Source: Ciona savignyi
Lineage: Eukaryota > Chordata > Ascidiacea > Phlebobranchia > Cionidae
Reading direction: 5' to 3'
NCBI GenBank assembly: GCA_000149265.1
Contig: CH002635.1
Coordinates: 67,000-130,999 of the forward strand
Length of the DNA stretch: 64,000 bases
Under the pieces are notes generated by a model. It ran no database searches and had not been told where the DNA came from. It saw only the letters and a program-made list of their open reading frames with translations. This document shows positions 1 through 12,500 of this stretch, in pieces. Position numbers and translations under genes: made by a program. Position 1 is the first letter of the stretch, and each line of letters begins with the position of its first letter.

Positions 1-633
1 ATATCTCAATTTAAGTCAAAAGTTTAAGCAGAAGTATGCAACAACTAAAATTTCGACAGCAAAAACTGTAATCTATATTATGTTTGGAAAGAACGTATGG
101 ATTTAGATATTCGTAAAGGTGATATTGAAATTAAGTTTAAACCTGAACGATTACGTGGATTCGATTCGAGACCGCCAAGTGAACTGTTTACGACGTCGGC
201 TGATATATAATCAACGCGCCGGGATTCGGGGGTCGATTTCCCGACACAATTTCGTCCGATTACCGGTGTCGCGTTCGTGTGAATTCCAGGGCGTAATATT
301 AAAACCCAACACGTTTTTAGTTATTTTCTTTGTCGCCGTGATTGTTGATTCACTTTCGTTTCCGTAACGCAAGTAAAAGACGAGCTATCCCTTCGCCCGG
401 GTGTCGCAAATTCGCTATTAAGTTGCTTCATTTTGTTCTAGCTTTCCATTTTACGACGGCATTTCTGAGTCATTTCCATGTAACTCGATTCTGCTCAGCG
501 GGGTAGAGGGACTGCCATGGTTTGTGTGTATTTTCTCCACGGGTGCGACTGTCGCAGTCAAGACAGTGGAAGTCAGGGATATAAAGTCTCAAGGCTTACG
601 CATGAATGAAAGGGATACAGACGATCAAGTGGC

Positions 634-641
634 TATAAATA
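634..641 (+). promoter_or_regulatory. TATA box candidate
   Basis: TATAAATA sits in a short GC-flanked context and is followed at +7 by GTGACGTG, a half CRE. It could drive a transcript toward teneurin; no first exon can be tied to it. Confidence 0.25.
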
Positions 642-3531
642 GGTGACGTGATATTGCATCCTTATATAGTTAAACCCAGGGTCGTCTGATGAAAAACGGA
701 CTCAGCACACTGGCATCTGTTAACACCGCCCATATTCTACGCTGTGGAACACTTTGTTGTTTTCATAAACCATTGTTGAATTTGAAGGTTCCAGTGTTAG
801 ATCTTGAGTAGCATGGAGAGTAATGTTAAACGACTTTAAATCATTCAATGTAGTTGGTTTTTGGGATCGATATTTTCGATTACTCGTCGCTGTTTTCAAA
901 TCAGTCCTTAATTGACTCGTGATTAATTGCTAAACCGCTTTTGACATTGTTGTGTTTACATAACCGTTAGTTTGTTATTGCAATGTTGGGCGAGTTGTTA
1001 TTTGAGCTTATTACCGTCGAACTAATGGATCGTGAGCCGTTTCACGTGCGTGCATTAATATCCAGGGCGCTGTGATACGGCCGCACAATGCAAGCACATG
1101 TGTTGACTTGGTTTAATCGGCCTTCGAACAATAGCGGCCCCCGTAATTAGGCAGTCTACTTGGTCTGTATTGTCGCGCAACCGCGCTGTAATCTGCCCTT
1201 TGTACGACGCAAAAAGTGCCAAGATGTGCAGGAAGTCGCTTGAATGGCCATCGTTTGACCCTTGGATGCGATAGCAGCGAAAAAACGAGCGAAATTGGGC
1301 GCCGGTAAAGAATTCGGGAAGCGAGAGAGGCGTTCTCACTTTTGCATCGAGGAAAAAATCGTTTGACGCAAAACAGACGAGGCAGCTGGCCGTTCCTTAT
1401 TAGATGGTGTTTAGTCCAGCTGAAGGCCGCTTGTTAATGGGCCACGCAATAAAACAAGACATTTATGTGGTGTAATTAAGAGCAGTAATGATAGGCTGCA
1501 ATATCGGGCCAAGTACTTCAGTTAAATCAGCGAAAGGGCTATAAAGCAAATCAATAGATTCGTTAGTTTTAACTTGACCGTCTAAGCATTCATACATCAG
1601 TGGTTAATTCAGAAATAAAAAACATATATGTTCTATACTGTTAGTGTAGGCAGGTTATGTAAAGAAGTAAAAGTGTTGACTTTGGCTGTGGATAACTATT
1701 TAAATAAGGACTTGACTAAACATAAAATGATTGATTGTGTATGCAGTTGGCTGTTGGTTTAATACCTTTTCCCGAATTTCGTGTCTCATATATACTGCGA
1801 AATAGGAGTTACGACAAGTCTTGTCAGGTAGAATGCAATTTATCGGATAGAAAAGTCATACCCCGTCGACCGCAGTACCTACAAGAATCAAGCGCGATCC
1901 GTATTTGTTTTTAGCTCGCAATTAGCCGTGAAGATCGCTATCGCACTAATCCTGGTCTCCGGCGCCGTCTAGCGGTCGTAATGTTGACCGATTTTCGTAT
2001 CGAATTGCAAGAGACCAAAGCGGGATCGCCGGAGCGTGGAAATTGCGATTTTGTTCTCAACTCCTCGGGTTACGCTCTTATGCAGGTAAAAGCAGAGCCT
2101 GTAGTTAGTTGCGGGGTTAAATCGAAGGTGAAGATACCATCAAGATAACAAGCACTGTACTTTGCCAACAACATCGCGTTTGAAAGTGGCGCTAGGCGGT
2201 CCACCTGGGCACACTAGATATCGGTTTCAACTAGCAATCAAGAGCTTATTAACCGCACTGTTAATTGGTACTTGAGCTTGCAACAGCTCTAATTAAACCT
2301 TGTCTATGTTTGGTTTACGGTGCCAAGTACGCCGCGTTGTCTTACGCCTTATCTCGCACGGTCTATTAAACTGGTAGTTCAGCACCAGTACGGGAATGTA
2401 CAGAGTTGTTATAAAGAATGTGCCCGACATGCTACTCAAATCTATTTTTGGATATACTTTTATTTGAACCGGCTTAATAGTCTGACCCGGCGCCGGTAAG
2501 GAATCGTATAAACACGAGACGAGAAGTCGCAGTAAACCTCACACCACCAGAATGCTCTTAGCATAAACGAGATCTCGGTTGGGAAGTGAACATTACAAGA
2601 TTAACTGTGCATTTCGGTGCCGGATTAAGGCGGCGGCGTGTGTGCTGTGATTGCAAATAAATCGCATTACTTCGCCGGTCGGTCTAATTGATTCATCCGA
2701 CCACAATTGGCCAAGTATTTTGGTTTGCATCGTAATTCCACTCCCCGCGGTTCTCGTACTGTATAACACAAACAGCAACCCCCGAGGGACGTGTTCAAAA
2801 GAAGCTCCGGACCCATAGGGACCGAATTGGCACGCAGTTACATTCACCCCTCACCTAATCGGCTTCGTGGACGTATTAACTCTTTCAAAATCTGCTTTTT
2901 TCAATTACCGATGTGGACATTTAGCGTCAAATTAAGGTCGCTAGATGGGCGTTCATGGTAAACAAACGATTGCAAAATTAAACTTAAAGTATTCTGGTCG
3001 ATAGGACAGTATAAACACATCTGAGCTTATTTAGAATGGGTTGTTTTATCGAAATTCCTTATTCGCCGTTGACGCATTGTGGGCTCCAACAATAACATAC
3101 CATCCCTCGTTCCAACGCTGCTGATAAGTTGGCATAACCCCAAGAAATTAATTCGCTATTTATATCACCACACTAAGCCCCGGCCGCTGCAATCTATATA
3201 CGTATTTGAGATCATTTAAAACATTCTGTCGGTTTGGATATTATAAATAGATCGTTATGTAAGCTGTGCTCGCTCTTTGCAATTGTACTATTGAGTTGAA
3301 TATTTATTTACGATAGGTGGTCAAATCGTATAAGTTGACGTTTCAAATCGGATTGAACGCCCACCGGTTGGTCGGTTTGTTAGAGTGTTGGTGCGTTTTT
3401 TCTCATTTGATTGGATCGAGATATTTGTGAATTCTTGTTAATGGACTCCTTTCTCAACACTCGCGTTGTATATATCGTATTCGCGTAATTAGTTTAGCTT
3501 TGTCGCCCAATTGCATCTCCGACTACTTGGA

Positions 3532-3582
3532 GGCGGATTAGCGGGAGCGCGACGCTCCTAATCCCGCCAAGGAGTATAAATA
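3532..3582 (+). promoter_or_regulatory. Candidate core promoter with inverted GGATTA sites and TATA box
   Basis: GGATTA at 3535-3540 and TAATCC at 3559-3564 are the halves of an imperfect GC-rich inverted repeat (3532-3568). TATAAATA follows at 3575-3582. GGATTA is the core site of K50 homeodomain factors (Otx, Gsc). The arrangement looks like a compact promoter 2.5 kb upstream of the first teneurin exon. Activity is inferred only. Confidence 0.4.
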
Positions 3583-4208
3583 GCCCGTTCTTGTAAATTG
3601 CATCCAATCGGCATCAACGAGGTGTACGCATCCTGTTACCGACCATAATCCGCCGTTCAGCACATGCAGTAGAAGGGATTACAAATATCTTACACAAACA
3701 CAAATAAACACAAATTCGCTCAACCACCTAATAAGTCGACGTTGATGAAATAGCCGTAAAGTTGATTTTCTGAATTATTATATTAAAGTTGTAAAGAAGT
3801 CATGTGAATATTAGATCATTAGACACATTTAGCAAAGCCCTCTGAAGAAGTTTCAGACGAAGAAAGGTTAGGTTTATTACACTGCAAAGCAAATCGTGTG
3901 CAAGGCGGCTGCAACCGCTGGAACAAATGAGCGGTTGCACCCACACACCCATATCCCCATGTTGACTCCCCATTTACCCCAGGACGCCCAACGACGTGTT
4001 TAAGTTATTTCGTAAACGATTACTATGCTATTCTGAGCTGCATTTAAGTAGTGTGAGCTGCTCGTAGACTGACAAGCAAGCAAGTGGATAAACTAATAGG
4101 CCAAAGGAGCCAATGCAAAGCATGAAAGTTGAGATTACCCCGACCATGCGGGAACGAAAGGGAATGACAAGTTACACAGATACGGAGTCATCAGGTAATG
4201 TGGCAATT

Positions 4209-4450
4209 ATTTGACAACGTAATAGTCAATTTGGAACCGTTTTTTAACCTTTGGTAACGTTTTGGCCACTTTTGGGATCATTTTAATCACTTTGACAACG
4301 TTTTTGTCACTTTTAGCAAAGTTTGGTCACTCAGTCCAGTTTGGCAACATTTTAATCACTTTGACAACATTTTTTGTAACTTTTAGCAAAGTTTGGTCAC
4401 TTAGTCATTTTTGGCACAGTTTTGGTCACTTAGTCAAGTTTGGCAACGTC
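4209..4450. repeat. Minisatellite, about 80-base units
   Basis: Phrases such as TTTAATCACTTTGACAAC, TTTTAGCAAAGTTTGGTCAC and GTTTTGGTCACTTAGTCA recur in the same order. The two best units start near 4269 and 4349, with shorter decayed pieces on each side. Confidence 0.75.
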
Positions 4451-6053
4451 ACATGGCTGATTTTGTTGGGAAACATCAGAGTGTATCGTACTTATATTAC
4501 GGTAGTTTTTGCCCAGGGGGTGAATTCATAGCACGGCGTGTTTCACGCTCATGATTCTCACTTTAATCAAGTTTTTGTGGAATTTGAGATACTTTTAATG
4601 GAAGCCTTTGTAAAATTGACTCAGGTTAAGAAAGCGTGTGTGCTTACTACTTAGAGGATATATTTAACTTTACAGCAGTCGAACTGTAAAAAGATGCGTT
4701 GTGTTCGGAATTTTACTTATCGCAGTACAGAGTGTACAATAATCATACATTTAAAAGTCAACAGTCTATTGTTTCGTATGGTATTCATACCAGAACCGTA
4801 ATGAAAATTGCGTACTAGTTATACATTAACCAACATGTCATATTGATGGGTCCAATATATACCTATTAATCAGCAGTGGCAACGGATGTTGAAATTATTC
4901 AAATAAACATTGTTGTATGCGGTGAGCATATGGTTGCTGACCGTTCCGGTATGTTGTTTGTACCGCTGGGTACTGTTATCTTTGTTTGTTTAAAACATAA
5001 AAGCGGTCGAATTCGATTTTAACCCAATAGCAGTTTTTATATCTTTTTTTTCAATATCCCCCTGTTTTTGATCCGAATTCATACCGAGAATCTGTTTTAT
5101 CTATTTTTTAAAAAGGCACTCAGGCGTTTAAAATATTGGTGGCTATTATTGAGAATGTACCCCAATCCCCTTTTTCGTGCAAGGGCTTACACGCCCGTAA
5201 CATTGGATCGTGCTCAGTTTGCTCGAATTTTGCTTTAATCTCCCTCCGAGTTAGGAGCTAATCCAGTTTTTACATAACCAACAAAATACGCTCCGTTTAA
5301 AATCTTCCGATTATAAATTTACATTCACGAAATGTTTACTGCGCCGCTAATCACGCATTCTCACCACGTAGTGAAGTATTACCGCCCTGTCTAATACCAG
5401 CAAACCGGAGACGGATGGATTACGAACCGAGAAAACATTTTTGTCTTTTGTTCTTTTCTTATTTAACTGCTAAAGTCATGCTCTTTCCAGCCGTTAGACA
5501 ACCATGTGTATTTCGGCAAATTGTTTTCACTTTTCCGTTTCATATAGCTTTCGTTGATGAAAGAAACTAAATCGTCGTGGAATTTCTAGCATAAATATCC
5601 TCTCTAGAACGCTTTGGTCGCCTTGTAGATACTAATCCCCTTATAATACCGATTACAAGAGTGGTACCAAACTTCGGCCTCGTCAAATAAAACTTTTTCG
5701 CTCATCTTCGGTGGAGTCATTAACTTTCGCGTGATTGGAAAAATGGCGATCACTTAACAGTGTGTGTGTTTGATTGAGCGTTTGGCTAGCTTCTGACAAG
5801 GCAAGATTAGTTTTGATAAATTGCACTTATGTGTACGAGCCGTTTTAGGTCGCGATGGTCGTGATGCCGCGGTCCCATAAGCTGTTGTTTTATGTGGACA
5901 ACCGGTGCAGTTTCAACACGGAGACAATGTATGTTGTCGCGACTATCAGCAGCACGACTTGCTCTTAATTATTTCATCGCTGTCCCTTAGGTGAAGTGAT
6001 TGTAGACAAAACTAATTTGTGGATTTAAGTTTTAAGCGTTGCTCACAATACAG

Positions 6054-9000
6054 GCAAGATTGGGTACAGTGCCACTGAAACGATTTGTGGTCAATTGAAC
6101 TCTAGCCAAGAGGTTAAAAACAACATCGTAGAATGTAAAGATCAGCCCAGTCGCAGAATGGCAGCGTTTGATTTGGTGCGGCTCACAGACACCGGGGCCG
6201 AGAATCTGAACATTATTCTGCGAGAAGACCGACCTCTCATTTCCCGCCGCGTGAGCCTCGGAACGTCAGCCATCTTGGATCCGTCCAAGCAGCAATTATA
6301 CAATGAGAGTAGACGCGTTCGCTGGAGACATAGTGTTGCTAACCCCCCTTCAGTTAGTTGTCTGCATGAAGAGTCAGGTAATTGAACGGCAGCTTATCGG
6401 GGTGATGTTAATATTTTATTTTTACGGCGAGCATATTCACAAGTCGTTACCCCACCTCCCTAATGTATTCCCATTGACGCCAAATCGTCGTGCGACTTTA
6501 AAATGTCACAACCTTTAACTGGTGCCAGGATCTGTCTGCGCAAATTCAATACTCGTGTATTTCGAACAGACATGAAGGACTTCCTTTTCCTTGGAGGCAG
6601 CTCTTACGGCTGCCGGCTGTACGAGGTACAGCGGGCCAGGGCGAAGGCCAGTCGCTGCCGTACCATTTCCTATTTTTCCTCCCCGAAAAGGCGAGGTAAC
6701 GCACCGGTGCATCCGTTGTCTCAGTGACGTAAACGTTGTTTGCTTTCGAAAATGGATGTTGTTACATTCTACGGTTGAACTGTCGACATGCACTTTTGCG
6801 TTCTGTTTTACCCCTGACTGCATTGTCCCTTGCATCGAATGCCTTTTGTTGCTCGATCGGTATAATTGTTGTAAAAATACCTTGTTTATATTTTGTTCCA
6901 ACCCAATTGTATTTCGCATGCGGTATAATAAAAAGATGTGTGTATAAATAAGTTCCACTGACTGACTGTACAACTTCATAAAAGCATGCAAATACGCCAC
7001 CTTTCTATGCGTTAAAATGTTCATCATGTCCATTTTACACAGGAATCTCGTCCACGGACACCCACCGTTCATCAGTCCGATACGAACCTGTTATCGGGGA
7101 TCACTCCTGCACTCCCCCCTCCCCTGGCCGCCATAGCAACCGTCGCAAGTTGCTGAGCAACCGATCTACGTCATCGCGCAACGAATCCGAAAGCGATGCC
7201 GACGAAATCGACGATGACGTCGTGGATATGGATGACGTCACGATGCGTGGGGAGGACCGCCCCCTCAACTCCCGAAGAAGGTTATCTTCCCCGGTATCCG
7301 ACCACCGAGCCCCAGCCCAGTATGGACCCAGAAGGGGTTCGTCCTACATGTCGAGGACGAATTCGGGGAATATAATCGGTAATTTTGTGCATGTGTTAGC
7401 GGTAGGGGGTAATGTTATTATTTTACCGGGCCGAGTTTTTAACTCATGATGTGCTTGTCGCTAAGACCGTTTAATATATGAAAATCGGTGTATAAAACGT
7501 TAACCATTCGGCCACACAACTGTTTTTCTGCTCTTATACTGGACTTTTACCGAGACTGATCGAGTGTCGTTTACCTGTGTGGCCGTTTGTTACGCTCCAA
7601 GTGTTTGTCGCAATTAAGTTGTAAATCCGTCGTTTTGATTGGGCCATTGTGCCATCCGTTAAGTGACTGTCTCGCGCTCGTTTTGTTCCTGCAGACCAAT
7701 TGTTTTATGACCCGTGTGAATAGATAGTCTGTGTTCCTCGCGGCGAACTGCAGTTTTAATCCTCGGCCGATTTCACTCAAGTTAATCAGATAAAACGCTG
7801 ATCCGACTTCTTACTGAAATTCGATCTCGCTTCGATTTAATTTTGCATTAGCCCATCGATCCTATGAATATCCTGCCTGATTTTAAGTCAAATCACGTCA
7901 AAAACAGCCAGGAAACGCGCGAAAACCGCATGAAAACGCCGACCCCGATACGTCTCAGCCGACAGTACTGACAGCCCGAAACCCAATACGTGGCGATCGA
8001 GACGAACTTTGAGTCCGAATTTTTAGCAACGAGGTTTACTACACCCGGATAATTCCATGTAATTCTCTTCACCGTACCAACCGGGTGGCCTGTAACCTGA
8101 ACCACAGTAACGATAAGCCAACTCCCTAAACGACTTAGTGCTTCGGACTTCTTATATACATGGTGCCACGATGCACGGGTATGTTGACGAAGATTGTCTC
8201 ACTGTCCCCAAGATTTTATGCACACCGGGTCTCGCCGATTACTTCAAATCTAATTATCGCAGTTTAAATCCGTCGGACTCGTTGCTGGAATCTGGTTCAA
8301 ACCTATCAAAATAACACAAGAATCTTTGTTTAATCACCAAATAGCCACAACAAGCCAGGCAAACATGTCGATAGTCCGAAAATGTGCAATTAGAAATATG
8401 TCACGGCTATTATAAGGCAATTACCTCTAGACTACTATGCCATGGATTTGCCATCAAGTTATCTCGAAGATAATTGGCATTTAATTACGAAATACAAAGG
8501 AATCGCGTGTAAAACCTTCTAGTAGAGATGGTTTGTTCGGTTCGTGTTGCGTTGTTTTCACCTTTAAATGTGAATAATAATAATTTGTTATAAATATTGT
8601 TCGGTAATTATGTTTAAAACTATTTTCCCATTTTTGCATTGAGTAACTCTATATGTACCGCTCTGTCAGTAATCCAAATCACTATGTAAAACATAGTAGG
8701 TGTGCTCTAGGCTACGTTCTATTGGTTAGTGTACTTTGAAGTATGATGCGCACATATCCGCGCTAAAATACGTGACCTGGCCAAGAAAACTGCGGCCGCT
8801 TTCTTCATGCCGTACCCTGCCTGTCACGGTAGGTTGAAGGATCGAATTTTAATACCAAGTACACACGTACACTGTCCATTGTTTACTGACGCTTACAGTA
8901 CAGTCGTATAAGTAGGCGGGCAAATTGCCGGACGTACCGAAGCGTATCTACTTCGTTGACGCAATTTACTTAGGGATTTATCGGGGGGTGATATACGAGG

Positions 9001-9555
9001 GGTTAATGTGGTCCGATACTTGTTTAACTCAATGGTAACTAATCTTAACTTGGAGATTTTCTCGCGATCTAGTTTTCTACGGACGTTGCACTCTTACAAA
9101 CCATGCCCTGGAGCCTTGTTAAGTATTCTATCACGATCCCTCATCATTATCCTGTGTGAAATGTTAGTTTTAGATCAAGCGAACGGTTTCAAATTCCATC
9201 TCTTCTCCAGGTCCCAACTCCATACAACAAACCGACACTCGGCTGCACTCGGGAATCCCCCGAATGGGAACCGGGGTGGTAGGGGGCCAGATGGCGTCAC
9301 AAAGCAACCATCACCCCGCACCTGCGCACAACCACCAACAGGTAAGGCGGTCCCCAGTAGCGGTCGACAATTCAAATGTAAACAACAACTTTGTTTGCTG
9401 CAGACGCCTTCCTCTGTAATTACGTCCCGAGTATCGGCAACCCTTCCACTAGAGCCGGAGCAGTACAACCCAGTTGTCACAACCACCTTGAAACCGACTT
9501 ACGAAGTCGACGAAACCGGATTATGGAGTTTTAGCCGAGGAAATGAAAGCGGGAG
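6054..9555 (+). CDS. ten-m: Teneurin cytoplasmic domain, exons 1-4
   Basis: Four exons (6054-6377, 7043-7378, 9211-9341, 9404-9555) join in phase to an open frame of about 314 residues before the membrane exon. The region is of low complexity: a Ser/Arg segment, an acidic run (about residues 140-160) and a Pro/Gln/His-rich stretch, as expected for the poorly conserved teneurin intracellular domain. Exon 1 follows a cag acceptor at 6051-6053 and is open throughout, so it could be internal, or it could be the first exon after a spliced leader. The first in-frame ATG is at 6158. The lengthy frame upstream of it starts only with non-ATG codons. Assignment rests on phase continuity and position rather than on sequence similarity. 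Confidence 0.75.
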
Positions 9556-12500
9556 GTATGTTTTGTGGATTTTTTTCAAGTTTTTTCTCTGTACAACGAT
9601 TTATCTGTGAGCCCGGCTGCGCCTTAATCAAATCTCATCAATTGCCTGCATCCGTCCGCAGCAGACCACCAGTGTTAAAGATTGGATTGTCGTTCCGTAC
9701 CATTGCAGCGTTCCGCAATTTCCCTTATTCGTGATAGGGCTCTCGCGTCAAATAACCAATTGTTCCGGATTGCGGCAGACATAATTTGTGGACTTCGCTC
9801 TCACTAGCGCTTTTTTTGCATTAATCTGATGATCACTAAACAGTTCACAGTTAAAATTGCTGTATATGCTTCACACATTGCCTTGTGCTTCCATTTACTT
9901 TGTGGTTAAGCAATAACCCCCGCGTGACCCTATGTACAACGTTCCAACACTGCTAACCTACCCAGACATACACCGACAGTCTTCAGGCGCCACTTTTGGT
10001 AAGTGGAGCCGAATCGAGCGACGCTTCGGAACATTTCTTAAAAATTATCGGTTTCGTTTAGTTTATAGCAAACAAACGTTCCGCACCTTTATTTGTTAGA
10101 ATTTACATTTACGATTTGCCACCTAGCATATATTAGCTGTAGGTAATTCCTTCGTAGACGTAGGTATAACCAAAGACTGTCCTTTAAATTGGACTGTAAA
10201 AGACGACAAAAACAATATTAGAGTGGTACACTGTACACCGAGTTCATTTAAAGTCATGTCTTAAAGTCATAAAAATGAAAACTGCCAAGCTGTGATTTCT
10301 CTTATCAAAAGATAAATTAGTAGTTGCAGATCAGTCTCTTGTCCTCGCTTGGCTGAAAAGCTGGTCCAGTATGTCCTAAGCGGCTCGGCTAATGATAACA
10401 ATCGGGTCATTGGTACCACTGTTTACATTCCGAGGTCAGAGCGTGTGCTACAACTTCTCGAGTTGTTTTGGCAATACAGTGACCGTCGTGCGATATTCGG
10501 CGAGCGACTGGTCCCGCGATGAACAATAAATCCGTGATTTCTGTGATGTTAATCATATTTTACTGGACTTAGTTTCAAGCCCATCATGGGCTCGTTGCTA
10601 AGAACGTTTTTTTTTGTATATGAACATGTATATGTATCGATGGCGTTAAACATTCGGCAACACGACCGTACATGCCGGCCGTAGTTTGCTATCTAAGATG
10701 ACTGAAAATTCTTTCACGCCCTCTACGCCGAATATTTCACCCGAACCTAAACCACTAATACCAGGAATTTAATTTGGGCGGCAAGTAGCAGAAAGAAGTG
10801 TGCCGCACTTTCATGGCTTTTATTTTAAATTCCGGCACTTCAAGCCGTAAAATCGTAAGTGCGCGTGAAATCGTTCCGTCGAATACCGGTACCTCTGTTT
10901 CACTGCTGAAATTTAAGTTTTCGCGTTTGTCTTCACTGTATTTGAACAGTGTTTTCAACTTGGCACTGCCTATTTGAAACGCGAGCCAATTTTTGTTTAA
11001 AATTTCAGGTTAAATCATGAAAGCGCTTTAATTTTCCACATCAGGCCCCTCTTAAACTGTGTGCTTTGTAGGGTCACCCAAAACCGCTCATCCCTAACTC
11101 GTGTTTGACGAATGACCCCTAATTCGACCTGTCCGGATTGTTTGACTTGGGGCTGGTTCCCCATCAGTCAGGATCGGGGCTTTATTTGAGGAGGTGATTG
11201 TGGGTGTTAGGGGTCGAACAGCGGGGTCACTTTGTTCGTTTAATCTGTCATTGGACCCTAGGGTGATTGATCTTAACAGCTTCGTGCCCAGAAATAATCC
11301 AACAAGTCGTTTAGGTTTCCACTATTCTCTAAAAAGAGCAACCTTCCGCCAGGGTTTTCACCAAAAAACACTTAATTTTACCCTAATTTTGACTATTGAT
11401 TAAAACCTGACTAAAAAGTTGTATGTTAAAATCATAGATAATTTCCCCAGTTTGACATTCTAGGCAGTATGTTTGGGGATATTCTGTTTAGAAATATGGC
11501 AATGTCAGATTTGTATATTATAAAAACAATCTCTCTCTCTACTAAACGATTACTTTTACCGAGTTAAGCATCGCACCCATGATGGCTTATCACTGAGACC
11601 GTTATAATATAGAATTTTGTATATTGTTTGGACGTGTAAACCACGTATTCCTACATAAAATTTTAGCTAAGGTAACTACTTTAACGACAAAACGTCGTGT
11701 CTGTCTTATGTACACGGGCTCAACTTCCGTTTGGCGTTGAACCATTGGCGGTAAAACCTGCTGTTATGAACAGCCAATTTCTTTCACGATAAACCAACAC
11801 CAGTCACCTTTAACCAGGAAATTCGTTTAGTTCGGCCAAAACCGACAAACGGCCACCCGCGAATATAACGAGCCAACGCCTAAAACCGGCCTTACTCAAA
11901 ATTTGACCTATATTGACGTGCTGTATTGCGCAGAATAGTTATACGCAGACATCAGCTCATTGACCCCACAAATTGTCAGAAATCGGACCCAAACCGCACA
12001 TTGTTCGTTTGCTGGATACCTCTTGGTTCCGTATAGACTCTCGCCCCATTTCTAAAGCTATGATAAGTCGGTTGTAATGGCCGCAAGTTTGCGTGCGAAG
12101 GACATCGGTTTCAACAGCATTACAGCGCAATCTATTATGCCGTTTGTGAGCTTGCCAATGCCAAAATTCCATTGATTCTCGAGCTAATCCTTTAACCTAC
12201 TAGCAACGTTGACAACTGAAGAGAAACTCACCGCATTACAATGTTGTTGTTGTCGTGGTAGCATCCCACGTGACCCCATCCACCAATAAGGGCAAATCGG
12301 GTGGCTAATCTTCCACGAGAAATGACAAGAGATTATGAGAAGTCGCGATCGCAGCATCGGTGGTCTGCAGTAAAGCGTGGAAATATCCTCGACTAATAAC
12401 TTGGCTTAATGCCCTGGCTACGTAGCGGCTAATCGGGCTGCAATGCCTTGCATTCTGGGCCACAATAATGTGGGCATGACGTCAATTACTGTCGCGATTG

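Larger units (their letters stand above)
1..6053. other. Non-coding 5' flank of teneurin
   Basis: No coding exon is supported. Open frames are short and lack exon signals. The region holds two TATAAATA boxes (634, 3575), an inverted pair of GGATTA sites and a tandem repeat at 4209-4450. Untranslated or early coding exons of teneurin may be here. Confidence 0.6.

Noticed and set aside
6529-6630. Possible cassette exon between teneurin exons 1 and 2
   Set aside because: It has an acceptor and a GTACAG donor, but reading on from exon 1 meets TGA, and exons 1 and 2 already join in phase.
6515-7072. 185-codon antisense open frame in teneurin intron 1
   Set aside because: No domain, no splice signals, and it overlaps plus-strand open frames in GC-richer sequence. 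Taken as chance.
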